A program made the translations under genes and the position numbers. Positions 52,807-62,388 of a stretch of 64,000 bases of DNA are shown here, one piece after another; positions within the stretch are counted from its first letter, which is position 1; each line of letters starts with the position of its first letter. The stretch lies in contig CABIXN010000001.1 of assembly GCA_902362715.1 (NCBI GenBank), positions 904,277 through 968,276 of the forward strand, written 5' to 3'. The notes under the pieces are model-generated. The model made no database searches, was not told the DNA's origin, and was given only the letters and a program-made list of their open reading frames with translations. The DNA is from Lachnospiraceae bacterium. Its GTDB lineage: Bacteria; Bacillota; Clostridia; Lachnospirales; Lachnospiraceae.

Positions 52807-53631
52807 TCACTGTTCTGGAATAAAACTATCAAATATAAAGATCTGAAACACTTCTTTGGCCTGGTTTAAGGCTTCCTGGCTGCGAATGGTCCAGGCTGCA
52901 TTTTCTACAGAATACAGGCGTCTGCACAGCCGGTAAGAAAACTGACTGCTGAATTTATAATTATAAGCAATAAAGTCCGGCCTGCTGTATCCATTTAACA
53001 ACAGGTTCGTCAAAATAAACCGCACAGGCGCCGGCTGACGGATATGATCTTTTCTGTAATTCGTTGACAGCTGTCCCCGTATCACCTCTGGCCTGTGCCT
53101 GCGAAACCAGGCCACTGCCAGAGGATGAAAGGATTCAATACAGTAAACACCCTGATAATGATCCATAATCCGGGCCAGATAACGGGTTGTCTCAAGATAC
53201 TGATGCTGTACTTTTATTTCCACAATTACAGGTACTTTTCCGGCAATTATATTTAACACATCCCGAAACAGCGGAATCGTCTCATCAGAATCTGCCAGCC
53301 GATACCCCTTCAGTTCCTGCCAGGTCAGATCAGTAAGACGCAGATCTGCGCCGCACATCCGCTTTAAAGACGCATCATGAAACACTACCATCTGATGATC
53401 AGCTGTCATCTGAACGTCCAGTTCAATGCCGTAACCGGCCTGTACAGCTTTCTGAAATGCAGCCAGTGAATTTTCCGGTGCCTTAGAATGATTATCAAAA
53501 AGCCCCCTGTGAGCAATATAGACTTCTTCAAAAGGCTTCATCTGCTCTTTTCTTTTGGTATTGGGTTTTAAACAAAGCAGATATCCAAAAACAACTACCG
53601 CCGCTGCTGCCAGGATAATAACAGCCGTCAT
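52807..53631 (-). CDS. Glycerophosphodiester phosphodiesterase
   Basis: 274 residues: an N-terminal membrane segment (about 2-20) then the GDPD barrel with HRGLFDNHSKAPENSLAAF (catalytic His and Glu), ELDVQMTADHQMVVFHD and VPVIVEIKVQ. Hydrolyses glycerophosphodiesters to glycerol-3-phosphate and an alcohol; the anchor places it at the membrane. Overlaps the PanE-like gene by 4 bp and is probably cotranscribed with it. Confidence 0.9.
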   Translation of the reverse strand: MTAVIILAAAAVVVFGYLLCLKPNTKRKEQMKPFEEVYIAHRGLFDNHSKAPENSLAAFQKAVQAGYGIELDVQMTADHQMVVFHDASLKRMCGADLRLTDLTWQELKGYRLADSDETIPLFRDVLNIIAGKVPVIVEIKVQHQYLETTRYLARIMDHYQGVYCIESFHPLAVAWFRRHRPEVIRGQLSTNYRKDHIRQPAPVRFILTNLLLNGYSRPDFIAYNYKFSSQFSYRLCRRLYSVENAAWTIRSQEALNQAKEVFQIFIFDSFIPEQ

Positions 53632-54578
53632 TCCTTTTCCTTTCTTTTCTGAACTGTGTCAAATTTTCCGTCATTTTTCTCTTCCAGAGCTTTGATCATA
53701 TAATAAATAACCTCATTATATGGAGTTGGCACACCCAGTTCTCTGCCAAGCTTCATCAGTGTTCCTGAAAACATGTCGATCTCCGTATGCCGCTTGGCGT
53801 CCAGATCCTGCAGGGTTGAATATCTTGTATCCGGAGTTTTTTCCACATGCATCTTTTCGATATCTGAAAGCTCTGAAATATCAATCCCTTTTGCCGCTGC
53901 AACTTCACAGACTTCTTTTCGAAGTTCCCATCTGAGTTTTGCTGCATTTTCGCTGAATGCATAAGCACAAAGTCCGCATCCGATCACTGCCTGGGGAAGA
54001 TTCATGCTGATATTAAATGCATATTTGTGCCAGATATCCCGAAGCACCTGACGGCACATCTGACGGTGGATACCGGTGCCGGAAAGGAGCTCTTCCACAG
54101 CCAGCATACGCCCGCTTGGTTCCTCCTGGTCCTTCTCACCATACAGCAGGCCGATAGTTGTTTTTTCCTGAAACACAATTTCATTCCCGACCCTTCTGGA
54201 AGCAATTTTCATCATGGAAAACAGCATATGCTCCATACCGATTTTTCTTCCTATGATTTCTTCACTGTCAACACCATTTAGCAGACTTAATACAATGGTG
54301 TGCTCTCCCACAATCTGTGAAATATCTGTAAGGCAGGAACCCAGTGCGCCGTATTTCACAGAAACCAAAAGCAGATCTGCGCCCTTAGCCTCCTTTGGCG
54401 TACGCACACATGGCCTGTAACATTTGCCATTAATCAAAATACCTTCCTGTTCCAGGCGTTTTTTTCTCTCTCCATCAGCAATTACCCATAAGCTGTCTCC
54501 CAGTTTTTCAGAAAGCCCCCAGATAAAGTAACTGCCTACCGCTCCGGCTCCCAGCAAAGCAACTGTTTTTATTTTCAA
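53628..54578 (-). CDS. 2-dehydropantoate 2-reductase family protein
   Basis: 316 residues. NADPH-binding Rossmann domain (VALLGAGAVGSYFIWGL), ketopantoate-reductase core (LLVSVKYGALGSCL, Lys in the middle helices) and C-terminal ApbA/PanE domain (HTEIDMFSGTLMKLG, GVPTPYNEVIYYMIK). No panB/panC nearby, so it may reduce another 2-oxo acid. It starts 87 bp downstream of glycyl radical enzyme 1 on the same strand, so it could share that transcript. Confidence 0.85.
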   Translation of the reverse strand: MKIKTVALLGAGAVGSYFIWGLSEKLGDSLWVIADGERKKRLEQEGILINGKCYRPCVRTPKEAKGADLLLVSVKYGALGSCLTDISQIVGEHTIVLSLLNGVDSEEIIGRKIGMEHMLFSMMKIASRRVGNEIVFQEKTTIGLLYGEKDQEEPSGRMLAVEELLSGTGIHRQMCRQVLRDIWHKYAFNISMNLPQAVIGCGLCAYAFSENAAKLRWELRKEVCEVAAAKGIDISELSDIEKMHVEKTPDTRYSTLQDLDAKRHTEIDMFSGTLMKLGRELGVPTPYNEVIYYMIKALEEKNDGKFDTVQKRKEKE

Positions 54579-54665
54579 TCTTTTATTCCTCCAAATATCA
54601 TAATCAGAAAAGCTGCTGTATCCGGAAACTGCATGTTAAGGTTTATCCGGCAGTCCACAGATGTA

Positions 54666-57083
54666 TTACAATGCATTTTCTGTTCTTGCTATTATATCAT
54701 TTTGCAGCCCTGTCGCCAACTCTACAAAATAAGCAGAAAATCCTGCAACGCGTACTACCAGATCACGATATTTTTCAGGCTCTTTCTGAGCTGCCCGCAG
54801 TTCTTCTGAGCTTACGATATTATACTGCAGCTCCATTCCACCCATATCATAATAAGAAAGCAGCATGGCTTTTAATTTTGATATACTGTCTGCTCCCTGC
54901 AGTGTCTTTGGGGAAAACCTGAGATTTAACGCAAACCCTGTGGGAAAATTATGGTGATCATAGCTGACCGCAGATCGCAGCACAGCCAGCGGCCCATTCT
55001 TATCGGCTCCCTGGCAGGGAGATGCGGCATCTGACAATGGATCCTGATACTTTCTTCCATCAGGAGTAGCCCATGCGCGTTTCCCAGCTACCACATGGGC
55101 AGAAGCACTTCCCACCCACATACGCAGCCGTCCCCGCAGCATTTTCTTGCTGTTGATCGTCTTACCTATCATTTCCATAGACCATCTGGCAATTTCATCA
55201 GCATAGGGATCCCCGTTTCCATAACGATGAGGCATATTACAAATCTTAAGCCGCAGCTCCTCACAGCCATCCCAATCTGCCATAACTGCATCATACAATT
55301 CTCTGGCTGTACATATTTTTTGATCATAGACCATGTATTTTATTGCAGCCAGACTGTCTATCATTACAGCTGTTCCTCCTACTGATGTTCCATAAGAGTT
55401 GTACTTTGCCCCTCCTCTGACACAGTCAACCCCGGATTCCACGCAGCCATCCAGCATAACAGAAAGCGCCGGAACCGGATATACTTTCCAATGATAATAC
55501 TCCAGGCAGTTATTTAAGATACACAGCCAGTTTGCAAAATAATCAATATTAGCGGCAAAAGCCTGCTTCACCTCTTCAAAGGTTTTCATTTCATATAAAT
55601 ATCCGTGCCCCGGAACACAGGACTTGCCATTGGCGGGGTTGATTCCATTATTAATACTCAGCAGAAGCACATTAGCCAGATTTATATCTGCACAGGAATT
55701 TGTACACTGAGAGGCGGAATAATCATTCCCGGAACCGGAAATTTCCTGACAGCCGTTTACCGCAAAATTTCTGGCATCCTCCAGTGAATAGTAATTTCCT
55801 TTCACAAGGGTATCAATGATCAGATCTTCATTCTGAAAACAGGGAATACCCCCGGCTCTTTTGGAAGACTCAATAGCACATTCAAACAGGCTCTCCGGCA
55901 TCCGTCGGCTGACCCTTAAGGAAACCGGAGGCTCATGAAGTTTCAGACGCGCTGCCGCTTCAAGCCCCATATAGGTTATCAAATTAGAAGCTTCCTTTCC
56001 GTTTTTATCGCATCCCCCCAGTGTCAGATGCATAAATGTGGAATAAGCCCCTGTCACTTGAGCAGTATATCTTAGCCTTGCATTAAACAAACTGCCCACC
56101 TTCAGCCAGAAACAATCCACAATCTCCTGTGCTTTCTCCAGGGTAATGGAGCCTCTCTCTAGCTCTGCACACAGACAAGAATACGTATACTGATCAAACC
56201 GTCCGAAAGAACAATTCTGATAGTTCCCGTCAATAAACAAAAACAGCTGATACAGGTAAACAGCCTGAACCGCCTCCTGAAAAGTTCTGGCCGGCTTTTC
56301 CGCTATATAATCCAGAGAATCCGCCATCATAAGCAGTTCCTGTTTTCTGACGGGATCTGCTGTCCAGGCTGCTTTATCCCGGCAGGCAGACGCATAACGG
56401 CAGGCCAGCAGGATATAAGCATCGCATGTAATTACGATAGATTGATAAAAATAGTATTTTTCCGGATCTGTTTCATCGTTAGAGAATCCTTTCCATTTTT
56501 CCAGCCAAAGGAGAGCCTCCTGCCGCACGGCACCAAATCCTTTTTCCACAACTCTGCCGTAATTGGGCACAAGATGTCCTGTGGCAACCACTCTTCCCCG
56601 GCCTCCCTGGCCGATATTTAAAACTCCGGCATTGATAATATCATCCGTGCCTTCCGGATAGCAGTCCGCCATCCCGGTCCAGAGCGTATGTTCTGTCCAG
56701 TAATTCCGTACCGATAAAATCTTTTCTTTCTCTTCGTCAGGCAGATGCATTGGTTCGTCCTGCTGTTTCCTTGTATAAAAAGAGCCGTCATCCAGCTCAG
56801 CATACAACCAGGCAATTCCGGAAATTTCCGGCCACAAAGTTGTCCCCTTATAATTCTTCGCCAGATTTCCAACAATCAGTTCGTCATCTTCCACTCGTAT
56901 CGTCATCCTGCTGCATACCTCATACTGAAGCCTGGAACGAAACAACGGTGCCGGCAGCGTTTTGTGCCGTCTGTGAAATTCTGTAACCAAAAGGGTTCTT
57001 TCCCCGTCCAACGTAAACTTTGTATTTCTGTATCTCTCTCTCATTCTGGCAATTCTGTCAGAAACGGGCCTGAATTCATACAT
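54666..57083 (-). CDS. Glycyl radical enzyme 1 (PFL-like superfamily)
   Basis: An 805-residue O2-sensitive radical enzyme of the PFL-like superfamily, cytoplasmic. The N-terminal PFL domain covers about 1-640; the thiyl Cys is in VNGCQEISGSG (Cys445, followed by Gln-Glu instead of the usual Val-Glu). The C-terminal glycyl radical loop is RVAGFSAYF (Gly about 781). Dehydratase-type members use Cys plus Glu as here. Substrate unknown; not choline lyase (no matching pocket residues I can recall) and not hydroxyproline dehydratase by N-terminus. Own promoter TTGGAC-N18-TATATT at 57154-57125. No activase adjacent on its strand. Confidence 0.9.
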   Translation of the reverse strand: MYEFRPVSDRIARMRERYRNTKFTLDGERTLLVTEFHRRHKTLPAPLFRSRLQYEVCSRMTIRVEDDELIVGNLAKNYKGTTLWPEISGIAWLYAELDDGSFYTRKQQDEPMHLPDEEKEKILSVRNYWTEHTLWTGMADCYPEGTDDIINAGVLNIGQGGRGRVVATGHLVPNYGRVVEKGFGAVRQEALLWLEKWKGFSNDETDPEKYYFYQSIVITCDAYILLACRYASACRDKAAWTADPVRKQELLMMADSLDYIAEKPARTFQEAVQAVYLYQLFLFIDGNYQNCSFGRFDQYTYSCLCAELERGSITLEKAQEIVDCFWLKVGSLFNARLRYTAQVTGAYSTFMHLTLGGCDKNGKEASNLITYMGLEAAARLKLHEPPVSLRVSRRMPESLFECAIESSKRAGGIPCFQNEDLIIDTLVKGNYYSLEDARNFAVNGCQEISGSGNDYSASQCTNSCADINLANVLLLSINNGINPANGKSCVPGHGYLYEMKTFEEVKQAFAANIDYFANWLCILNNCLEYYHWKVYPVPALSVMLDGCVESGVDCVRGGAKYNSYGTSVGGTAVMIDSLAAIKYMVYDQKICTARELYDAVMADWDGCEELRLKICNMPHRYGNGDPYADEIARWSMEMIGKTINSKKMLRGRLRMWVGSASAHVVAGKRAWATPDGRKYQDPLSDAASPCQGADKNGPLAVLRSAVSYDHHNFPTGFALNLRFSPKTLQGADSISKLKAMLLSYYDMGGMELQYNIVSSEELRAAQKEPEKYRDLVVRVAGFSAYFVELATGLQNDIIARTENAL

Positions 57084-57124
57084 AAACTTCCACTCCTTCC
57101 AAATAATGTTTCATGGCTGTCTAT

Positions 57125-57154
57125 AATATAATTCAGGCCCTCTGCTGCGTCCAA
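57125..57154 (-). promoter_or_regulatory. Promoter of glycyl radical enzyme 1
   Basis: Minus strand TTGGAC (57154-57149), 18-bp spacer, TATATT (57130-57125). It lies between this gene and the LysR gene, so the enzyme can be read independently of LysR. Confidence 0.5.
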
Positions 57155-57186
57155 TATGTTTTTCAGGTACTCCTATTCAGAAAAAC

Positions 57187-58140
57187 TTATGTCCCTCCTT
57201 CCGATCTGCCGGCCTTCATATACTGCCGCACCCATTTCTCATAGTCATTCTCATAAAAGCTGCAGACCAGCTGTATAAAATAATACAACGGAGTATGCTC
57301 TTTCTTTTTCTTCCATCCAATGCTTACATGACTGATCTGCTTGCTGTCAGTCAAGTGAAGCATTACACATTTTCTGTGGTCATACACCGCAATACGTTCC
57401 GGCAGGAAGGCACATCCCCGGTCCATAGACACCAGCATAGTATGAATGGCCGCAGACGATGCTTCCTCTACAATATTCGGTTCAAATCCATCTTCCTGGC
57501 AGCACAGCCGCATCTGTTCATAAGAGCCACCTGCCCAGCGGGGTTCCGTCATAATAATCTTTTCCTTTTTAATATCCTTTACCGTTACACATTTCTTTTT
57601 TGCCAACGGATGTTTCTTATTGACCAGCAGTCCCATTTTTTCATGGGCCAGAACTCTTGTGTCAATAGTGGGGATTCCCTTTAAATTAAAATCAGGACAG
57701 ATGGCTATATCCAGCTCTCCCTGTTCCATCTGGCACCGCAGTTCCCGAAAGGATCCCTGTGAAAACTTAATATGTATATCCGGATACTTTTCATTAAACT
57801 GTTCCCGGATAATTTCCAGATACTCTACTGTGGACGAAGTCAGAATACCGATCACAATCTGCCCTAAACCGTACTGCAGATCCCAGGCTTCTTTTGTTTC
57901 TCGGGTAACATCCTGGTACAGTTTAAGCATTTTTAAACACCCTTCATAAAATGTCTGTCCGGCCTGTGTCAGATGCAGCCTGCCTTTCTCTCTCGTAAAC
58001 AATTTTACTTCCAGCTCATTTTCAATATTCGCTATCTGCTGGCTCATTGCAGTCTGTGAAATATAATTCTGCTGTGCTGCTTTTGTAACATTTTCCATTC
58101 TTGCAACATCAACAAAATACTGCATACGCATAATATTCAT
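57187..58140 (-). CDS. LysR-family regulator of the glycyl radical locus
   Basis: 317 residues. N-terminal HTH (MNIMRMQYFVDVARMENVTKAA, QNYISQTAMSQQIANIENEL), then the effector-binding domain (VIGILTSSTVEYLEIIREQF, RELRCQMEQGELDIAICPDF). I choose ATG 58140 with GGGAGGGGG 7 nt upstream over a longer frame. It is upstream of GRE1 and divergent from the permease operon; the 58192-58370 gap carries a dyad. LysR proteins usually need a pathway ligand to activate a divergent operon. Ligand unknown. Confidence 0.92.
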   Translation of the reverse strand: MNIMRMQYFVDVARMENVTKAAQQNYISQTAMSQQIANIENELEVKLFTREKGRLHLTQAGQTFYEGCLKMLKLYQDVTRETKEAWDLQYGLGQIVIGILTSSTVEYLEIIREQFNEKYPDIHIKFSQGSFRELRCQMEQGELDIAICPDFNLKGIPTIDTRVLAHEKMGLLVNKKHPLAKKKCVTVKDIKKEKIIMTEPRWAGGSYEQMRLCCQEDGFEPNIVEEASSAAIHTMLVSMDRGCAFLPERIAVYDHRKCVMLHLTDSKQISHVSIGWKKKKEHTPLYYFIQLVCSFYENDYEKWVRQYMKAGRSEGGT

Positions 58141-58250
58141 CCCGTCCCCCTCCCTGATAAAACTGGCAATAATTACCAAATAACAATACACAGTTGACTA
58201 ATTATATGAACAAAATATATCATTTAAGTCTACAAAAATCAAGATAATTT

Positions 58251-58263
58251 ATGCTATAAGCAT
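58251..58263. promoter_or_regulatory. Dyad in LysR/permease divergent region
   Basis: ATGCT-ATA-AGCAT, a perfect 13-bp dyad about 110 bp from each start. Candidate LysR binding site from position and symmetry. No other clear element in 58141-58370. Confidence 0.4.
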
Positions 58264-58370
58264 TTACAAATACTATCACTCAAATTACATGTTGGTAATC
58301 TTTACATCACACTGCTATCATGATCTCAACCAGACAGAGAACGAAAAAAATAAAAGGGGGAAACAAACCT

Positions 58371-59810
58371 ATGCAAACTTACAGAAAAAAATATCTGCAC
58401 ATTATCATTGCTATCGTCATCGGAATTATATTATTAAACGCAATTCCTGCAGTTAACGGACTCACTGGAACCGGTGTCAGAGTCATCGCCGTCTTTGTTC
58501 CGGTTCTGTATCTCTGGTTGACAGTTGGAACTGACTGGCCCAGCTGGCTGGCTCTGGCGCTGATCTTTATGACAGGGGTTTTATCCCCTGACGCAGTATA
58601 TTCCGGTACCTTTGGCACTTCCCTGATTATTACTGTTATCGGCATGCTGGCATTCAGTAAAGTGCTTGTAGATACAGGCGTTATTGATACAGCTGTGAAA
58701 TGGGCAATCACACGTGAATTTGTCCGGGGAAGACCTTATGTATTTATGGCAATTATTTTTCTTATCTGTGCCGTCTTAAGCTTCTTTATGGATGTTGGCG
58801 CAGTTACGCTGGTATTTATCTCAGTAATTACAGTAATCTGCAATGAAATCGGATATAAAAAGGGAGACCCGTTTTTTACAGCTATGATGCTTGGCCTGTT
58901 CTGGATTACCAATGCCTTTAACGGAGGATCTCCGCTTGGCCACGCTCTGCCGCTGATTATGATTAATTCTGCCGCCGGAGCCGGATATGACATTTCTATT
59001 GCTAAATGGATGTCCATCGGTGTCCCTGCCGCCATCCTGATCACCCTTATTGCTATTGTATTCATCTGCCTGATCTGGAAACCGGAGGCATCCAAATTTA
59101 ACACCTATGATCTGGATGCCCATAAGTCAGAAGTAAAGCCGCTGACCATTCAGGGAAAAATTACAATTATAATGTTATTGCTGGTTGTTTTGTATTGGGT
59201 TCTTCCAACTATTTTTCCATCTATGCTTCCAGAAAACATAAAAGCAGTTTACTCTGCATACGGCACCGCTTTTCCGCTGATTATCGCTATGGTGCTTTTA
59301 TGTATCATCCATATAAAAGGCAGACCTATCACAACCTTTCGTGAAATGACAAGTACCTCAACGGTTACTGTATTACTTTTTATCGGTGCAGTTACGGTAC
59401 TCGGAAACGCTGTCAGCAGTCCGGAAACAGGAATTTCCGCCTGTCTGACAAATATTCTTTCTCCAATCACGTCCAGCATGTCTATCTATGCCATTGTAAT
59501 CATAGCGCTGCTGGGATGTGTTATTTTAACAAATTTTATTTCCAATACAGTATGTATGCTTTTATTTTTCAGCATTTCCGTACCGCTTATATCTGCCGCT
59601 GGAGGCAATGTAATACCTCTAATTATACTGCTTTGCGTTATGGCCTGCTTTGCCTCCCTGGTTCCGTCCGCAGCAATCACAGCACCCTTTTATTTTGGAA
59701 ATGAAAATATTACGGTCAAAAATTCTTTGAAATGGAATTTAATCATGATTGCGCTGGCCTGGGCAGGTGTATCCTTTATTATCTATCCTGCCAGCAGACT
59801 AATGATGTAA
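58371..59810 (+). CDS. SLC13/DASS-type anion permease
   Basis: 479 residues with about twelve membrane segments. Family landmarks: N---GGSPLGHALPLI in the first half, ILTNFISNTVCMLLFFS (SNT motif) in the second half, and a PSAAITAPFYFG loop. DASS-type carriers move di- or tricarboxylates or sulfate with Na+. It suggests an anionic substrate for the locus. I choose ATG 58371 (QTYRKK) behind a GGGGG-type site; the upstream extension is basic and unlike a membrane protein. A terminator-like stem follows before GRE2. Confidence 0.88.
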   Translation: MQTYRKKYLHIIIAIVIGIILLNAIPAVNGLTGTGVRVIAVFVPVLYLWLTVGTDWPSWLALALIFMTGVLSPDAVYSGTFGTSLIITVIGMLAFSKVLVDTGVIDTAVKWAITREFVRGRPYVFMAIIFLICAVLSFFMDVGAVTLVFISVITVICNEIGYKKGDPFFTAMMLGLFWITNAFNGGSPLGHALPLIMINSAAGAGYDISIAKWMSIGVPAAILITLIAIVFICLIWKPEASKFNTYDLDAHKSEVKPLTIQGKITIIMLLLVVLYWVLPTIFPSMLPENIKAVYSAYGTAFPLIIAMVLLCIIHIKGRPITTFREMTSTSTVTVLLFIGAVTVLGNAVSSPETGISACLTNILSPITSSMSIYAIVIIALLGCVILTNFISNTVCMLLFFSISVPLISAAGGNVIPLIILLCVMACFASLVPSAAITAPFYFGNENITVKNSLKWNLIMIALAWAGVSFIIYPASRLMM

Positions 59811-59840
59811 TGTATATTTCTTTTACATAGAAGCCCGAAA

Positions 59841-59868
59841 AAGGGGGCTTATATACGGCCCCCCTTTT
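59841..59868 (+). terminator. Terminator or attenuator between permease and GRE2
   Basis: GGGGGC (59843-59848) pairs with GCCCCC (59858-59863), then CTTTTC. It lies inside an apparent operon 36 bp ahead of GRE2, so read-through or processing may set the permease:enzyme ratio. Confidence 0.75.
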
Positions 59869-59903
59869 CTCTTCACTATCCAGCAGGAGGGAGGAAATTA
59901 TTT

Positions 59904-62330
59904 ATGTATTCGTTTGGTCCTGTATCACCCCGGGTTCAAATAGCCCGCAGCCGTATGCGCAATACCACACCCTATATTGATATCACCAGATACAAAATTG
60001 TCACCGATTTCTACCGGAATCATCCGGAATTATCCGGCAGTCTAAGAAGAGCTCTCAATTTTAAAAATCTGTGCGAGAAAATGCCATGTACTATTTTTGA
60101 AGGAGAACTAATTGTCGGTTCCTATGTTCAAAAATGCCGGGCTTCTGCCCTGTATCCGGAAAACTCCATTGACTTTTTAATAGATGAACTAAAAAGCGGT
60201 CTGATCTCTACTAGGGAATCCGATCCTTATCTTATCACGGAGGAAGACCGGGAATATATCTTATCCACCGCAGATTACTGGCTGGGAGAATGTATGAATT
60301 CCAAATTAAATCCTTATCTTCCTGAAACTTTTTCCCGGATAAGCGCAGGAGGACCATTATTTTTTACCCCCTCCAATATCTGCCCGCAGCCGGTTGGACA
60401 TTTTGTCCCTAACCATGAAAAGGCTGTGCTTACCGGCTTTGGCGCAATCCGAAACGATGCATTAAAAAAAATGGCAGAGCTAGAAGTAACAGGATTTACG
60501 GGCAGTTTGGCGGAACAATATAATTTTTATCACGGAATTTCCATTGTCTGCGAGGGCATGATTATATTTTCCAAACGATACAGTAAAGCATGTTCTGATC
60601 TTGCTGAAAATACTGCAGATGTTGGGCGCAGACAGGAGCTGCTTGAAATGTCACAGACACTTGACTGGATCATGGAACATCCCGCCCGCAATTATAAAGA
60701 AGCCCTGCAGACGGTCTGGTTTTATCAGATGTGTGTGCTTATGGATGCCAACTTACATGGCACCAGCCTTGGACGCGTAGATCAGTTTACAGGCCCATTC
60801 CTAGAAAAAGATCTAAGGGAAGGTACGATTACCCGGCAGGAAGCCCAGGAATATATGGATTTGTTTTACATAAAGGCCGCAGAAATGAATAAAGTATGGT
60901 CTGAACGAACTTCCCGCTCCGGCCCCGGCTATAATTCCGGAATGTTGATTACTATCGGTGGAACCGACCAGAATGGATGTGATGCTGCAAACACCGCTAC
61001 CTTTTTATGTCTGGAGGCTGCCGGCAGGCTAAAACTCCATACCCCGCCCCAAGGTATCCGTATTCATGAACAAACCCCCGAAGAAATCTGGAATTGCGCA
61101 CTAGCAGTGAATAAACAAGCAGGAGGTCTGCTGGCATTCTTTTCTGATAAAGTAATTACACAAGCTCTGATTAAACGCGGCATCAGCAAAGCTGATGTCT
61201 GGAATTACTGTCCGGTAGGATGCGTGGAGCCATCTATAGGCGGTTCTGAATGGCCTGCCTGCGGAGGAATCGGCATTAGTTCTTATCTGAATATAGTTAA
61301 TATCCTGCTGCTTGCCATCAACAATGGGAAAAACTACCTGCCAAATCCGAACGGAAGCAGAAATGAAGTGCAGTTCGGTCCGCAGACAGGATATCTATAT
61401 GAAATGAAGAATATCGAAGATGTGAAAAAAGCCTATCTGACCCAATTAAAATTTTGGTTAAAATGGCATGTAAATGTTATTAATTTATATGAAACTGTGG
61501 CACACAATTTCCTCCCACAGCCAGTAGTATCCGCCGCCATGAACGGTTGCATGGAATCCGGAACCGACGTAACTAAAGGAGGTGCAAAATATAATTCTAC
61601 CGGCCATTCAGCCATTGGTCTTGGAAATGTTGTAGATAGTCTGAACGTACTGGAGCATTTGTGTTTTAAAGAAAACATCTGTACAACCCGCGAATTATAC
61701 GACGCTCTTTTAAATAACTGGAAAGGGCATGAACAGTTACATGATTATATTATCTGTAAGATGCCTCATTACGGAAATGGGAATCCGGAATATGACAAAT
61801 ACTGCCGCTGGACCGCTAAAACTTACGCAGATGCGGTTAACTCCATGACCGGTCCTAGAGGACAATATGCGGCCGGATTATTTCCTGTAACCATGAATGT
61901 GGTATACGGCTTAATGACTGCGGCATCTCCGGACGGCCGCTTCTGCAAAGAACCACTTTCTGACGGCATTTCCGCAGTTCAGGGACTTGACAAAAGCGGC
62001 CCCACTGCCATTCTGCGTTCCGTTTCCAGCTTCGACCATACAGACTATTCCAATGGAACATTATTGAACATGAAGTTTCATCCAACAATCTTATCCAGTG
62101 AAGAGGGTTACACAAAGCTAATCAATCTTATGAAAACATATTTTTTTGAACTAGGAGGCATGGAAATGCAGTTTAACATTGTATCCGCCCAAACATTAAA
62201 AGATGCACAGCTCCATCCCGAAAATTACAGAGATCTAGTGGTGCGCATAGCTGGGTTTGCCGCATATTTTGTAGATGTTTTCAAAAGTGCCCAGGACGAT
62301 TTAATCCGCAGAACTGAACTTGGATTATAA
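59904..62330 (+). CDS. Glycyl radical enzyme 2 (PFL-like superfamily)
   Basis: An 808-residue PFL-like radical enzyme. The active-site loop is CPVGCVEPSIGG (Cys440 with Val-Glu-Pro), the canonical lyase/dehydratase motif. The C-terminal glycyl radical loop is RIAGFAAYF (Gly about 784). It differs widely from GRE1 in the N-terminus and pocket although they share length and fold. AGGAGG ahead of the ATG. The partner activase follows at 62389. Substrate unknown; the SLC13 permease suggests an anion. A GCVEP motif also occurs in choline trimethylamine-lyase and glycerol dehydratase, so it does not decide the reaction. Confidence 0.9.
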   Translation: MYSFGPVSPRVQIARSRMRNTTPYIDITRYKIVTDFYRNHPELSGSLRRALNFKNLCEKMPCTIFEGELIVGSYVQKCRASALYPENSIDFLIDELKSGLISTRESDPYLITEEDREYILSTADYWLGECMNSKLNPYLPETFSRISAGGPLFFTPSNICPQPVGHFVPNHEKAVLTGFGAIRNDALKKMAELEVTGFTGSLAEQYNFYHGISIVCEGMIIFSKRYSKACSDLAENTADVGRRQELLEMSQTLDWIMEHPARNYKEALQTVWFYQMCVLMDANLHGTSLGRVDQFTGPFLEKDLREGTITRQEAQEYMDLFYIKAAEMNKVWSERTSRSGPGYNSGMLITIGGTDQNGCDAANTATFLCLEAAGRLKLHTPPQGIRIHEQTPEEIWNCALAVNKQAGGLLAFFSDKVITQALIKRGISKADVWNYCPVGCVEPSIGGSEWPACGGIGISSYLNIVNILLLAINNGKNYLPNPNGSRNEVQFGPQTGYLYEMKNIEDVKKAYLTQLKFWLKWHVNVINLYETVAHNFLPQPVVSAAMNGCMESGTDVTKGGAKYNSTGHSAIGLGNVVDSLNVLEHLCFKENICTTRELYDALLNNWKGHEQLHDYIICKMPHYGNGNPEYDKYCRWTAKTYADAVNSMTGPRGQYAAGLFPVTMNVVYGLMTAASPDGRFCKEPLSDGISAVQGLDKSGPTAILRSVSSFDHTDYSNGTLLNMKFHPTILSSEEGYTKLINLMKTYFFELGGMEMQFNIVSAQTLKDAQLHPENYRDLVVRIAGFAAYFVDVFKSAQDDLIRRTELGL

Positions 62331-62388
62331 GTTTCTAATATCAAATAAAATTTATGACAAATTATAATAACTGATGGGAGGATTGTAT

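Noticed and set aside
54666..57083. GRE1 as trans-4-hydroxyproline dehydratase
   Set aside because: The N-terminal residues do not follow the HypD pattern I know and no proline-pathway gene (proC) is adjacent; the PanE-like gene is not proC.
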